In this document: positions 21,779 through 34,200 of the stretch, piece by piece
How the letters are laid out: every line of letters begins with the position of its first letter
How positions within the stretch are numbered: the first letter of the stretch is position 1
NCBI GenBank assembly: GCA_017893485.1
Contig: JACEHZ010000589.1
Coordinates: 496,001-560,000, forward strand
Origin: Hemerocallis citrina
Taxonomy: Eukaryota > Streptophyta > Magnoliopsida > Asparagales > Asphodelaceae
Direction of reading: 5' to 3'
Length of the DNA: 64,000 nucleotides
The notes under the pieces: model-generated
Database searches by the model: none
What the model saw: the letters and a program-made list of their open reading frames with translations, nothing else
What the model was told of the DNA's origin: nothing
Translations under genes and position numbers: made by a program

Positions 21779-22315
21779 TAGCCTCATATTATGTCTCGTT
21801 GTTAGAGGCAGGGAAGTGTAGGCATAGGGAATACTGGAGGAAGAAGTTGTCGCGACCCTTGAGGATGACGCCCGCGCTCCGACTGGATCGAGTGGGCCTG
21901 GAAATAAGGGCAGAGAATTCGTGCGGCCATAACCATGGCGTAGGCAACCTTCTCCATCTTTGTGTATCAGGTCTCAGCCGCGAGCAGGACTTTGCTGACG
22001 TAGTACATAGGCTTCTGGTAGGTGACGTAGTACAGACGACGGACTTGGCGAAATTGAGCCTCATGTTGTGGGAGCGAAGGACGCCGAAGGCTTCCTCGAG
22101 GTCGGACACATGGTCCTGCCCTTGTCGACTCTTGATGAGAATGTCGTCGACGTATAACGAATGACATTTTGGCGATGTCCGAAGGGAACATCCGGATTAG
22201 ATTATAGCCTAAAAATGCATCCATGAATGTCAGTAGCTCATGACCCGACGTTGTGTCGATCAGAGCGTCGATTCTCAGGAGGAGGAAAGGATCTTTAGGG
22301 CATGCCTTGTTGAGG
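21779..22315 (-). pseudogene. Gypsy reverse transcriptase, second part, with internal deletions
   Basis: Minus-strand frames read LNKACPKDPFLLLRIDALID, then FMDAFLGYNLIRMFPSDIAK, and in another frame SLYVDDILIKSRQGQ (YVDD catalytic box near 22150) and LRSHNMRLNFAKSVV. The stretch between the palm motif and YVDD is shorter than in the family, and so is the segment after it. VYYVSK and ALLAAET-like RT/RNase H connection pieces follow at once. It therefore has at least two internal deletions plus frameshifts. It continues from 25319..25587 across solo LTR C. Confidence 0.82.
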
Positions 22316-25313
22316 TGTAACACCCCACAATTTTATTTTAATTAAAAATATATATTTTTTTTTGCACGTATAATGCACGTGCTACTTTCCATCTTCATTT
22401 TATTATTCTCATTTATCTTTTTTTAGCATGCAGAAGTTTACTTAACCTTCTTTTAACCCATGGACCTAAAAAAAAGGGAGTTCTAGCCCACTAGACAAAT
22501 TAAGTAGTTGAGAATAAAATAAAATAAAAAGAAAGCCCACGAATCAAGCCCATTAAGACCTAATTTAAGTTGATCTTGGACTAATACATGACAAGTTACA
22601 TTTTTTTGTACACATTTAGAACTATAAGTATTGTATTTATTTGGTATGTGTATGTGTGCATTTGCACACATGGGGGTTGGCCGGTTGGACCAGAAGAGTA
22701 GGCCGGGTTGTAGCATAGTGGGGGAGGAGAAGGGTTGGGAGTTTGGGAGTTAGGGTATCTTGAGAGTTTGAGGGAGGAGTTCGGAAAGTGAAGGGATGAA
22801 GAGTTTAAATGAGGAGTTATTAGGTTGAGAATTTCGCATTTTAGACCCTAGCAATGTCCTATAAATACACCCCTTCTCTCCTCATTTCACACACCAAAAA
22901 CAAAAGAAACAATAGAAAGAAAAGAAAGAGAGTAAGAGTGTTCTTGTGCTTGGAGGAATTCTTGTGCTTGGAGGAGTTCTTTCTAGGAGAAGAAGGAATT
23001 GCTAGGAGCTAGGAGTTGTGCTTCCACCTTTTGTTCAACCTTCTTTAGAAGTGGGTGTTCTCATATTTTCTAATTATAGAACAATGCATGCTAAATGAAT
23101 GAGTAATATAGAAATTTTGATGTGCTAAAGTAGAACAAATCTATACTATTAGATGTAGTGTGAATAATAGCAAATCATGTTATGATTAGTAAATTAATTA
23201 ACATCATGTTAGTTGGTAATGAGAAAAAGAAATAATTGATAAAATTGTCATGAACTAGTATGCATGAATGTAGAGATGTGTGATTGTATGAACAATTGTT
23301 GAAAATTCCTCTTTTGATAAGCAAATTTGATACTCATGAACTCATTTGATTGTTTATAAAAAATACAATATGCTATCTTTGATTAAAATGAGTAGATGCA
23401 ACTTTATGTTTATCAATAAGAAGAAGTAATTTTTGAAAGAAAAATTAATTGTCTAAAATATGGATTATGGATCTATGAGTTACTGTTAGTCTGTTAGAAA
23501 ATAAACTCAGTTTGTATGAACAAAATTCAGTCTAACAAAAGATTAGAAACAATGGAGAAATCGAGTTTTTATGAAATAAAAGGGGAAAACAGAGAGAGTT
23601 TGAACAAAAGTAAAAGAGGAGATTTGACATTATTGGGCGCATCTGGCCCCTGGTGGTCTGGCGTTGCGCTGTCTCCTTGTTCGGCCTGGCTCGAATCCCG
23701 TGGCCTACAATACTTTTCTTGATGTTTTGTTTTAATTTCTTTCCAACCCGAGACTGTGTACTTAGGGATTTTCTTTGGGCTTTAGAACGTGAAGTCCACT
23801 CGGACTTAGTGGCTAGTGGGGTGAGTCTTGGGTGCTGGCTATGTTGGGTTTGGGTTCGAAACCCAGTGGCTGCATATTTTAATTGTTTTGGTTTTCATTG
23901 GTTTTAATGAGTTCAAATGCAACTAAAAATTTGGGGGGAAATTCTAGTGTTATACAATGTGATAGAGAATTTATTAAAAATTTGTTTTAAAGATTTCCAT
24001 GTATTTTGAGAAGTTTCTTAAAGAGGATTTGAGATAGATAGTGAAATGAATTGCTACAAATTTTTAATAAAGAACATGACTTTTTATTCTAGAAAGAGAA
24101 CAAAGTAATGACTTGGGTGAATTGAATTCTCTTGAAGAAATCATACATTTATTTTTGTTAAGAAGTGCTTGATATAGTTGAGTTTTGTGCATGAGCTTAA
24201 ATTGCTATTGAGAAGAATTATCGGTTATGTATAGATGAATCATGAAAGAGATAGTGAGATAGAATGAGATTTTGTCTTCAACATAAATTATTTAATAGCA
24301 TGATTTATCTCCTTAAAAGAAAAGTAATGTGAGAATTAATCCTCTTGATGAAATGATGCATTTTGTTGAGTAAGAAATTCTTGTTTGCTTTATGTGCTCA
24401 GATTGTTAATGAATGAATTCATGAGAAAGAATTATTGTTGGGAATGATTTATAAATGGATAAATAAATCATGAATAGTGACATTGATCTACTTATGAATA
24501 AGTTAAGGATAAGAATATCTAAGTTTAAGACATGTTTATTGAAGGGTATGTGTACCCATGGATTCTTGTACATGAAAAAGTTGTGATTTAGAGTTAGTGA
24601 GACCTCGGATAGCGGCACTATTGAATTAAAAAGAGTTGAGATATATTTTGAGATATGGCCATGGAGCTATCTCGTATTTTGTTGATTAAGTCTGGTATGA
24701 GGTAAAACTAATTCTAGGTTTGGAAATTTATTCATGCCTTGAACTTAAGAACTAGGCACATAAGTGAAGATGTAGTAACACCTAGGCAAACGTAAGTGCT
24801 TGCCCTCGGACCTATATAGTATGGGATGCATAGAATCCGAACAAGTATGCATTAGTGTCATCCTAGTATAAAATGTGTGCATTAGGCATTAAGGCATCGC
24901 ATACACTTACATGTTTAGCATAGTCACATTTGACACCTTATATTCATTCAAGTTTATGATTTGTTAAAGTATTGAGATCGTTATATGTACGACAAAGAGA
25001 GGATGGCAAAGTAAAATATTTTTGTCAGTTGTAAGTGACTGACGTGCCCACAGCTTAACATGCAGGTAATGGACATTTCCATGAAGAAGTAAAGATGTTA
25101 TGATGCAGTTGATGATTTACATTGATAAATTTGTATAAGTTGTATTTTATTTCATTGTTGTATTTCTTTTATTCTTCCGTTGTGTAAACAAAAATGTAAA
25201 GAACTCTGATGTATGTTAAAAAGTTTTAATTTCCTTGTAAAATTGTACAAAGTGAAGTGTAAAGATCTTGTGAAATCTCGAATTCGGTCTTATTTGGAAT
25301 TCGGGGCGTTACA
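22316..25313 (+). mobile_element. Large solo-LTR-like insertion C in the reverse transcriptase
   Basis: It starts TGTAACACCCC and ends TTCGGGGCGTTACA, with TGAGG (22311..22315) and GGAGG (25314..25318) as a 5-bp duplication with one change. It splits the RT codons ..DFTDL/NKACPKD.. cleanly. It is 2998 bp. It has TGCACGTATAATGCACGTG (about 22362), a TATA box (CTATAAATACACC near 22859), a purine-rich leader, tRNA-like modules (23632..23875), and hairpins at 24807..24839 and 25024..25043. It has no coding region. Confidence 0.83.
23632..23875 (+). other. Pair of tRNA-like modules in solo LTR C
   Basis: Module 1 ends in GGCTCGAATCCCG (about 23687..23700). Module 2 has GTGGGGTGAGTCTTGGG and a strong B box GGGTTCGAAACCCAG (about 23852..23866). 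The linker again has CCCGAGACT. The B boxes are better kept than the rest. Confidence 0.5.
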
Positions 25314-25318
25314 GGAGG

Positions 25319-25587
25319 TCTGTGAAGTCTATGCAGATCCTCCAGCTCCCACTGGACTTCTTCACCATCACGACATTTGCCAACCATTCGGGATAGCTGA
25401 CCTCTTGTATGAATCGGGCGGACAACAGTTTGTCCACCTCCGCTTTTACAGCTTGTTGCCTTTCGAATGCGAACTTGCGTTGCTTCTGATGAATCGGCTT
25501 GGAACCCAGGTGGACGCTTAGCTTATGCATGATTAAGTCTTCGAAAATCCCGGGCATATCAGATAGGATCCAGGTGAATACAATCAA
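25319..25587 (-). pseudogene. Gypsy reverse transcriptase, first part
   Basis: The minus-strand frame reads HKLSVHLGSKPIHQKQRKF, then EVDKLLSARFIQEVSYPEW and NVVMVKKSSGSWRICIDFTD. This is the N-terminal RT region of plant gypsy elements (usually ..HRLCVNP..PVRQKRR..., then ..GFIREV.YPEWLANVV.VKK..GKWR.C.D.TDLN). It stops at the target site of solo LTR C and resumes at 22315. Confidence 0.88.
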
Positions 25588-26152
25588 TTAGGGTCAGTCT
25601 CAGATCGGGAGAAAGGGAGCGGCTCACACGGAACCACTTAAACTTGTCTTCTGCCTCGAATGAGGCCTCCTCCAATTTGTTCGCGGGTTCCGGCTTGGAC
25701 TGGTTTCTTTCAGGTGGAAGCTCGACTACGTCAAGAGGAAACACCCTGTCTCCTACTGCGGTCATGTAGCACGAACGTGCAGACTCCTGATTCCCTTGGA
25801 CAACACCAACCTCGAGGTCAGTAGGGAACTTTATATTCAAGTGGTAGGCCGAGGGGACTGCCTGAAATGAGCAAAGGTCGGATCGGCCGAGAATGGCGTT
25901 GTATGCCACCTTGACGTTGACCACCATGAAGTCCATTGATTTGGTCCGTATGATGGGGGTCGTACCGGCTGTTACATCTAGTGTCACGATCCTTTCAATT
26001 TGTACGGGAACGCCCGAGAACCCGTGATGGGTGTACCCGGCCGGCTTTAGCTTATCCCGGGGGAGCTTGAGGTTTTCAAAAGCTTCCAAGAAGAGGATGT
26101 TGACTGAGCTTCCGTTGTCCATGAGAATTTGGCAGACTTTGAAGTTTGTCAT
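25559..26152 (-). pseudogene. Gypsy aspartic protease region
   Basis: The frame reads VCQILMDNGSSVNILFLEAF, with DNGSS as the protease active-site motif (DNG variant usual in Tat-type elements), followed by TTPIIRTKSMDFMVV and YNAILGRSDLCSFQAVPS, the conserved flap and C-terminal region. It would cut the Gag-Pol polyprotein. The frame is open for 197 codons but separated by frameshift from gag upstream. Its end overlaps the RT start in another frame. Confidence 0.85.
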
Positions 26153-26233
26153 GAAGAGGCTGATGACGAGGGCATCACAGTGCAGGAGCCGGACGCCTTC
26201 CAGGTCTACTCCGGAGAAGAAGACTGCCCACTG

Positions 26234-27857
26234 CTAGTCATGGGGGGAAGGATGGTCATGGACAGAGTTAACTTCTTGCAAGAAGGCCTTACGGGAAGTG
26301 TTGGATTCTCCTCCCATGGGTCTTCCATGGACGCAGTGTAGGTTGGCTTGCCCCTTAGTCTCCTTGGGCACAGGATCCTGCTTGGATCGCTGGTTGATCG
26401 TTCGAGGGGGAGGCGAAGGCCTCGGATTCCTTGGATCCCTCCATTCTCTTAGATTGACACGAGTGAATTCCCTTAGGTATCCCCTCTGGATGAGGGCCTC
26501 GATCACGCCTTTAAGGGCACGGCAGTTGTCCATCTCGTGTCCGTTGTCCCAGTGGAAGCAGCAGTAGAATCTCTGGTCCTGCTTCTTGTTATTGCTCGGC
26601 CGGGAAGGGAGTCGAACGATCCCTTTGTCCTCGATCTCCAAGAGGATGGTCGACATGTTTTGGGTCAGCGGTGTATATTTTTTGAAATGGAGGACTGGAA
26701 AAGGCCTTTTCAGACCAGCCGCCTTTTTTGCAGCTTTTTTGGCGGGCTCGACGTCGTCTGCCTTGCGCTTCCCCTTGGTCATGGCTTCTTTGGCACCCTC
26801 TGGGTGTAGGGCATCTTCCGCCCGAATGTACTTCTCGACCCTGTTGAGTAGGTTGGGGAAGTCGATGGGTAGTTTCTTTGCTAAGGAGGCCTTGAGCTGG
26901 CCGTGGCAAATATTGTGTCGGAAAGCTGCGGAGGCAACGCCTACGTCGAGAGAGGAGACAAACCTCGCCTCGACGGTGAACCTCCGAACGAACTCACAGA
27001 GTGGCTCCTCATCCTTTTGTCTGAGGTCCAGAAGGGACGCGCTCGTCTTTTCGACCTTTCTGCTAGTCACGAAGTAGGCTAGAAAGCTTGCTTTCAGCTA
27101 GTTGAATGAAAAGTCCGAGCTAGGGATGACCTTCCAAAACTATTCTCAAGTCGGACCACACAAGGTGGCAGGGAAAGCACGGCAGAGGAGAGGATCCAAT
27201 GCGTTGTGAATCAGCATGAGGGTTTTGAACCCTTCCATCTGATCAGCGGGATCACCCTCGCCGTTATACATCTCGAATTGGGGAGGCCTGAAATTTCTGC
27301 GGATCTCGGCTTCCAAGATTTGAGTGAAAATGGGGGTCGGATTGGCCTGTAACCATGGCCCGGCATCGGTCTGCCCTTGCCGAGATGGGCGAGGCGGTTC
27401 TCCATCTCCTGGAGGCGTCGAAGGATGACATCTTCTTGCTTAAGTGGGTTGGCCGATCCGTGGGATCTGTTGCCCCTGGCTTCTGACCAAGGGTAGGAGT
27501 CATTGCACGCCTCAGTCCTAGGGCCGCCTCGGATCGCCTGGAGGACCTCGTCCCTAAAGTTTTGGAACTCAGCCCTCTTGACTAGGGCCTGCTCCACCGG
27601 GTCATGCGAGGGTGGAGGTCCTCGGGGGAGTGGCTGTGTCTTGGTTCCCATTCTAGGGTTGGATGTCTGCCATGGTTCGAGACCGAGTTGGAAGCGGCCC
27701 CTCCCCTTATTCGACTGGCCTTCCGACTCTGGATAACACACCACAAACCAATCGCGGCTGAATGAGAAGTGCCTGGTCCAGGCCCGGCTGCGCCATTAAC
27801 CCGCGGTTGGTTAGAGCCCTGGGCGTCCACATGGCTGTGAAGGGGAGGAGGGTCAGG
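26234..27857 (-). pseudogene. Gypsy gag, main part (frameshifted)
   Basis: A Pro/Gln-rich N-terminal segment (27862..27582) begins in the frame that starts with ATG at 37708 beyond the copia insertion. A second frame holds a coiled-coil segment LRRLQEMENRLAHLGK (about 27400). The capsid-like part has FVTSRKVEKTSASLLDLRQK, LCEFVRRFTVEARFV and FRHNICHGQLKASLAKK, and a later FYCCFHWDNGHEMDNCRALK zinc-knuckle-like region, as in Tat-type Gag. There are two stops between 27070 and 27211. Gag forms the virus-like particle in this family; here it is broken. Confidence 0.83.
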
Positions 27858-27862
27858 ACGAC

Positions 27863-29235
27863 TGTTGGATCCTGTAGGCGAGACAACAAACACTAGAGGG
27901 GGGGTGAATAGTGTTAATAAAAAAACTGCAAAAATTTTCTCGGTGCAGTCGACTTGGTTGTGAACCAGTCGACTGAAATGATCAAATAAAAGTAAATACA
28001 ATAACTCGGTGCAGTCGACTTATAGATAAGGCAGGCGACTGGAGACATAAGGACAGTACAACTAATACGAGCCTGATCAGTCGACTGATAGTGCAAGGAG
28101 TCGACTGTCCAGACAAGTTTCACAGAACTAAAAGTAAACAAATAGTAAGTGCGAAATCAAGACAACCAATCACAGAGTACACAAGATATATCCTGGTTCG
28201 GTCCTTCCGACCTACATCCAGTCCCCAAGCAACCCACTTGAGATTTCCACTATTCTTGAAAAAGTTTACAAGAATACCCTACGGCGTTAAGACAACAACC
28301 TTGTCTAACCCGTAGTCCTTTCTCTCAACCAGAGAAAGCAGACCCACTCTACTACCAAGAGTGAAACAAACCGACTCTACAACCTAGAGTCAAAAACACT
28401 CTCCAATCGAGAGCAAAAAGGAACAAGAAAAACTTTACAGTCAACCTATAGCCTTGTTGGTGTTTTGTGTTGTTGCACGTGGCTAAAAACAAGGTCGACT
28501 TCTATACTCAGTCCAGAGCGAAATCGTTGCTATACTGGACTGAGTGTAGAGAACCAAAGAATTTGAACTTGAAAGCTTTTTCTCAAATTTTTCACTTAGA
28601 ATTTTCTCAAAGAGTGCTCGGATCTCAAAAATTGTTGTAAGATCTTTTCAGTGAGATCTGAACTCTATTTATAGAGTTTGATCTCCTGGACGTTGGGAGA
28701 CAGTTATTCCAACTGTCAACCAACGGATCTTTAGCTTTTGATTTTGAAAAATTCGATTTTGAAAACAGAAAACGGTCAAAAGCACTCGAACAGTCGACTG
28801 GGTTGCCATATGAGTCGACTGGTCAGAGTTTGAATTAATTTAAACAGTTTTGTACTTGTCAGTCGACTGCCAGAGGTATCAGTCGACTGGTACTCAACAG
28901 TTAAACTATATCAAACTGTTTTGACTCTTTTGTTGTTTTTGAAAAACACATATTATGAAATTGTGAGTGTATGTGTGTGTGACAAGGCTTTACAATCAGA
29001 CTAAGACTCAACAAAAGTAAAAATACAAATGTTTTACAAGACACAACAATTTGACACATTTGAGCTTGAGGTCTTGAGTCTTGATTCTTGTCTTGAGTGA
29101 AGTCTTTGTCTGTAGCCTTTGAGCTTGTTCATTTGTTCAGCTGACATAATCTTTTGTATGTGCAACCTGCAATGTTAGCTGTATAACATAGATACATGTG
29201 CAGTGTGTTATGATCATCAAAGTCAAGAATTAACA
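27863..29235 (-). repeat. 3' LTR of the Sirevirus
   Basis: 1373 bp, TGTTGG..TTAACA. It contains many CAGTCGACTG-type palindromes and TATTTATAGAG (about 28672 on the plus strand, TATA-like). It differs from the 5' LTR at six positions (for example CATAAGG/CACAAAG near 28047 and TTGTCAG/TTTTCAG near 28857). Confidence 0.95.
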
Positions 29236-29248
29236 TTCTCCCCCTTTT
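29236..29248 (-). other. Sirevirus polypurine tract
   Basis: Read on the minus strand, AAAAGGGGGAGAA lies directly against the 3' LTR start (TGTTAATTCTTG). It primes plus-strand DNA synthesis in this family. Confidence 0.9.
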
Positions 29249-29697
29249 TGATGATGACAACACAATAGCTGATAATAACAGATAATATACAAGCATAGTA
29301 AAGATATGCTCCCCCTATTAAAAACACATCATGCATATAGATAAAAATGTATCTTTAAAGCATGTATCAGTCGACTTAAAAGTATATCAGGCGACTGATC
29401 AGAAAACACATACATAGTAAAATCACAATCACAAATAATAATCACAGATGCAGCAGTCGACTTATATGCCTGTAGCCAGTCGACTGACTAGAGAAATTTT
29501 CAATACACAGAATCAAATACTTAGAGGATATCTCTCCCCCTTTGTCATCAACAAAAAGCACAAAACAGTCTTTTGCATTACAAAAACATAGAAATAAACT
29601 AAGAAATGTTCTCATACATAAATGTTCTCATACATAAATAAGTTCATTAAGACAAAATAAAATAGAAAATTACATAAATAGCGAAAAATAAAAGTCT

Positions 29698-30776
29698 TCA
29701 ATTGTCCTCGTCTGAGTCTTCATCGGCAGCATGAGAAGGAGGAGGAAATTGAGTTTGGAAAAGATCAGTGAGATGATCAAGTTTGGAATCAAGGTTGTGA
29801 AGCTGGGTATCCACAGTCTCTGAATGTTTCATGAGATAAGAGACACAATCATAGAGAGTACGTGGATCATCATAGTTAGCTTGAGGAAGAGATGGACCAG
29901 AAGAGGCAGAAGGTCTAGAAGGTCTAGCAGTAGAACCTAAAGGAGCTTGAGAAAGTGGAGGAGATCTAGGAGTGGGTTGGGGTTGTTGAGGTGGAGTATC
30001 AAGGAGCTTCATACGTGCTAAACTAGCACGATCGAAACACTCATAGTGCGTAACGACATTGGTCTCGGAATCGAGATCAATACCGAAAGCTACAAAGACA
30101 CGATGAGAAGCCCACCAAAAGGTAAGAAGTGAGTGTGGTTTTGTTCAAATTTAGAAAAGATGACACGACCCCAATTTACAGCAATTTTACCAAATATTGC
30201 ATAGACAGCTTTTTGAAATTCTAGAGAATACTGGTCATAACTTCCTCTTTTGGGAAGAATGTTATAGGCGAGTATTCTAGCTACAAGCTTAGCAATAGGG
30301 GTAATATTTTTGCTAGTCATTGGAGGGTCGTGATGGGGTAAAAAAATTCTAGATAAGATAGAAGCATCATCAAGAAGAACATCATTAAGATCTAATCCTC
30401 CGTCATCAAGACCCATTATTTGATTGATTCGCATGGATGTGAGTGTCATTTTAACATTTTTCACAGATGAAAGGATAACTACATCCCCATCGTGTTTTTG
30501 GACAACCCTCATATTTGTGTAAAACAAATAAATGAGTTGGGGATAATAGTTGGGTTGATTAGATAGAGAGAGATAGTCATAAAGACTACTATTTTGAAAT
30601 AAGGGGACAAGATTAAAACGATCAAGATCATTGAAATTAACAAATCTTCCAGGGAAAATGACAATGGTACACATAAGGTACCATCTTTCAAGAAGATCGG
30701 GACTTAAAAGAAATTGAGAGTAATCTAGAGAAGAAGAACTAGCTTCACCATGAGTTCTTTTAGATTTCTTGGGTGC
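29698..30776 (-). pseudogene. Env-like / 'plant transposon protein' ORF of the Sirevirus, one frameshift
   Basis: It starts at ATG 30776 (MAPKKSKRTHGEASSSS). The domain SPDLLERWYLMCTIVIFPGR, then YYPQLIYLFYTNMRVV and MTLTSMRINQIMGLDD, belongs to the family found after pol in SIRE1-type copia elements. A frameshift near 30125 separates it from FWWASHRVFVAFGIDLDSE, then the C-terminal part: a Pro-rich linker (TPPQQPQPTPRSPPLS) and a coiled-coil-like segment (TVDTQLHNLDSKLDHLTDLF). It ends in an acidic tail at 29698. I see no signal peptide and no clear membrane segment, so the historic 'envelope' label is not supported by this sequence. It is about 358 codons if read through. Confidence 0.75.
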
Positions 30777-31275
30777 CATTGGAAAGAAGAAAAATGCAAG
30801 GGATGAGATTTTACCAATCAAGGAAGAGACAAACAGCAGGATTAGAGACGAATCAGTCGCTCAAACACCAGGGCAGCAGGCGACTCCTTCTTCTTCTCTG
30901 GCTAGGGTTTTCAGATTTGGGGTAAAAGTGAAAAGTGAAAGATGGAGGCTGTGAAAGGGGGTTTTAACTGAGGGCAGACGGCTGAGATCAAAGAGGGAAG
31001 AAATCGATGGTTGAGATAAGAGATCACGGGTGAAAAGAGAAGTGAATTTTATCTCAAAAACTGCGATGAATAGTCGCTGAAGACATTTGAACTCGCGACA
31101 GTCGACTGGTAGGGTATATCAGTCGACTTAGTCGAGAAGAGACTAAAAATATTACGACTGCTTATCAGTCGACTGGTATCCGGACCAGGCGACTGGTCAG
31201 AAAATAAAAAATATGTTTTTAAAGTATAGTACAGTCGACTTATTGAAAACATAGTCGACTTAACAGAAACAATTT

Positions 31276-34200
31276 TCAACAAATATCAATAAAATCACAA
31301 ATTCCAAGTTCCCTTCTTAAGTTAATGAAAGTATCTTCTTTAAGGGGTTTGGTAAATATGTCTGCTACTTGTTTATCAGTAGAGATAAAGTCTAAAGATA
31401 TATCTCCTTTTAAAACATGATCACGTAGAAAATGATGTCGAATGTCAATATGTTTCGTACGTGAATGTTGAATCGGATTTTTAGATAAATTAATTGCACT
31501 GGTATTATCACACATAATTGAAGGCTTTTCAAATGAAATACCATAATCTAATAAAGTTTGTTTCATCCACAAGATTTGTGCACATGCCAAACTTGCAGCG
31601 ATATACTCAGCTTCTGTGGTTGATAGGGATACGGAATTTTGCTTTTTACTGCACCAAGAGACTAGGGAATGTCCCAAAAAGTGACATGTACCACTAGTAC
31701 TCTTACGATCAGTTTTGCTTCAAGCAAAATCAGCATCGCTATATGACAGAAGTTGAAAATTATCGGTGCGTGGATAAAATAAACCATATTCAGACGTGCC
31801 TTTAATGTATCTTAAAATTCGTTTCACTGCTTTTAAATGAGACTCTTTAGGACTAGATTGATATCTAGCACATAAACATACGCTGAACATAATATCTGGT
31901 CTACTTGCAGTAATATATAAGAGTGAACCAATCATACCTCGATAGAGTTTTTGATCAACACTCTTACCTAATATATCTTTGTCAAGAGTAGTAGTAGTAG
32001 CCATAGGTGTGGATTTACTACTAGTACTATCCATGTTAAAACGTTTGAGTAATTCCTTTGCATATTTTTCTTGATTGATAAATATGCCACTTGAGGACTG
32101 TTTAATTTGAAGTCCAAGGAAATAATTGAGTTCACCCATGTGACTCATCTCAAATTCATTTTTCATGGTATTAGCAAACTCTTGACATAGATTATTATTA
32201 GTAGAACCAAAAATTATATCATCAACATATATTTGTATGATTAAGATATCATTCTTAACTTTTTTGATAAACAATGTAGTGTCTACTTTACCTATTTCAA
32301 ATCCTGTTTCTAAAAGAAAAGTTTTCAAACGATCATATCAAGCACGAGGTGCTTGCTTAAGACCGTATAAAGCCTTTTTCAATTTATAAACATGACCTGG
32401 AAATTGTTCATGTTCAAAACCTGGTGGTTGTTTAACATAAACATTTTCTTTAATAAACCCATTAAGGAAAGCACTTTTAACATCCATTTGATAAAGTATA
32501 AAATTCATGAAACAGGCAAAAGATAATAAAATACGAATAGATTCTAGTCTAGCAACAGGAGCATATGTTTCATCAAAATCTATACCTTCTTCTTGATTAT
32601 ACCCTTGAGCAACTAATCTAGCCTTGTTCCTTACAACTTGTCCTGATTCATCTAACTTATTTTTAAATACCCATTTGGTACCAATAATAGTCTGATCAGG
32701 AGGTCGATGAACTAAATCTCATACATCATTCCTTATAAATTGGTTTAGTTCATCTTGCATGACATTCATCCAATATTCATTCTCACAAGCTTCTTGTATA
32801 TTTTTCGGTTCAATATCCGACAAGAATGCTATATGAGAAATCATATTAACATGTGAACGTGTCTGAATACCATGGGAGATGTCACCAATTATTAAGTCAT
32901 GAGGATGATCTTTAACTTCAACAAATGACTTTGGTAAAGTTGAAGATATCACAATAGGATCAGTCGACTGGACAGGTTCTTCAGTCGACTGCTTTACTTC
33001 AGTCGACTGGAAATCCTTATCAGTCGACTTATCAGTCAGATTAGTTTGTTCTAAAGATTTAATCACATTATCTAAAGGTGATGAATCAATTTCATCATCT
33101 TTATTTAAGGTCGATGAAGGCAGAGATTCATCGAATGAAACATGCATTGATTCTTCTATAGTCATTGTAGACTTATTGAAAATTCTATATGCTTTACTCC
33201 TATTTGAGTATCCTAAAAAGATACCCTCATTAGATCTAGGATCAAATTTGTCTAAATTATCTTTTGTGTTTAGAATAAAACACTTACAACCAAATGTCTT
33301 AAAATAAGAGACTTTAGGAATTTTGTTAAAAAATAACTCATAACAAGTCTTCTTTAGCTTAGGTCTTATAAGAATTCTATTTAAAACATAACAAGCTGTA
33401 GCAACAGCTTCAGCCCAAAAGTGCTTTGGTAAACTGCTTTCAATAAACATAGTACGTGCACATTCTTGCAAAGTCCTATTCTTCCGTTCAACCACTCCAT
33501 TTTGTGGTGAAGCTCTAGGAAATGCAAATGAATGTGTTATACCATTCTTGTTGCAATATTCTGTAAATGTTTCATTTTCAAATTCTCCACCATGATCACT
33601 TCTAATAGTGACTATGGTTAGAGATTTTTGATTTTGAATACGTTTACAAAAATGTGCAAATTCATCAAACGCATCATTTTTATGTTTTAAAAAGAATGTC
33701 CAAGTGAATCTTGAAAAATCATCTACTAAAACAAATACATATCTACTTTTATTTAAAGAAGCAACTCTAGCAGGGCCAAATAAATCCATATGAATTAATT
33801 TGAGCGGCCTACTAGTGGAAATTACTTCTTTTGTTTTAAAAGTGGATTTGATTTGTTTTCCTAGTTGACATGCATCACATAACTTATCCTTTTTAAAGGA
33901 TAGTTTTGGCAGTCCTTTAACTAGGTTATACTTAGATAATTTTGAAAGATTTTTCATGTTCACATGTCCAAATCTTCTATGCCATAGCCAAGATTCATTG
34001 TTAGAGGCTATTAAACAAAAATTATTTGAAAATTCAATTGCATTCAAACATAATTCATAAATATTATTTTTACGAAAACCTTGAAAAATAATATTTTGCA
34101 TAGTGGAATCATAAATCAAACATGCATCTTTTTCAAAAACTATCTTAGACCCTTTATCACATAATTGACTAATACTTAAAAGATTATGCTTTAAACCACT

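Noticed and set aside
29698..30776. Retroviral-type envelope glycoprotein
   Set aside because: No signal peptide, no clear transmembrane helix and no glycoprotein-like cysteine pattern. Only the position after pol suggests 'env'.
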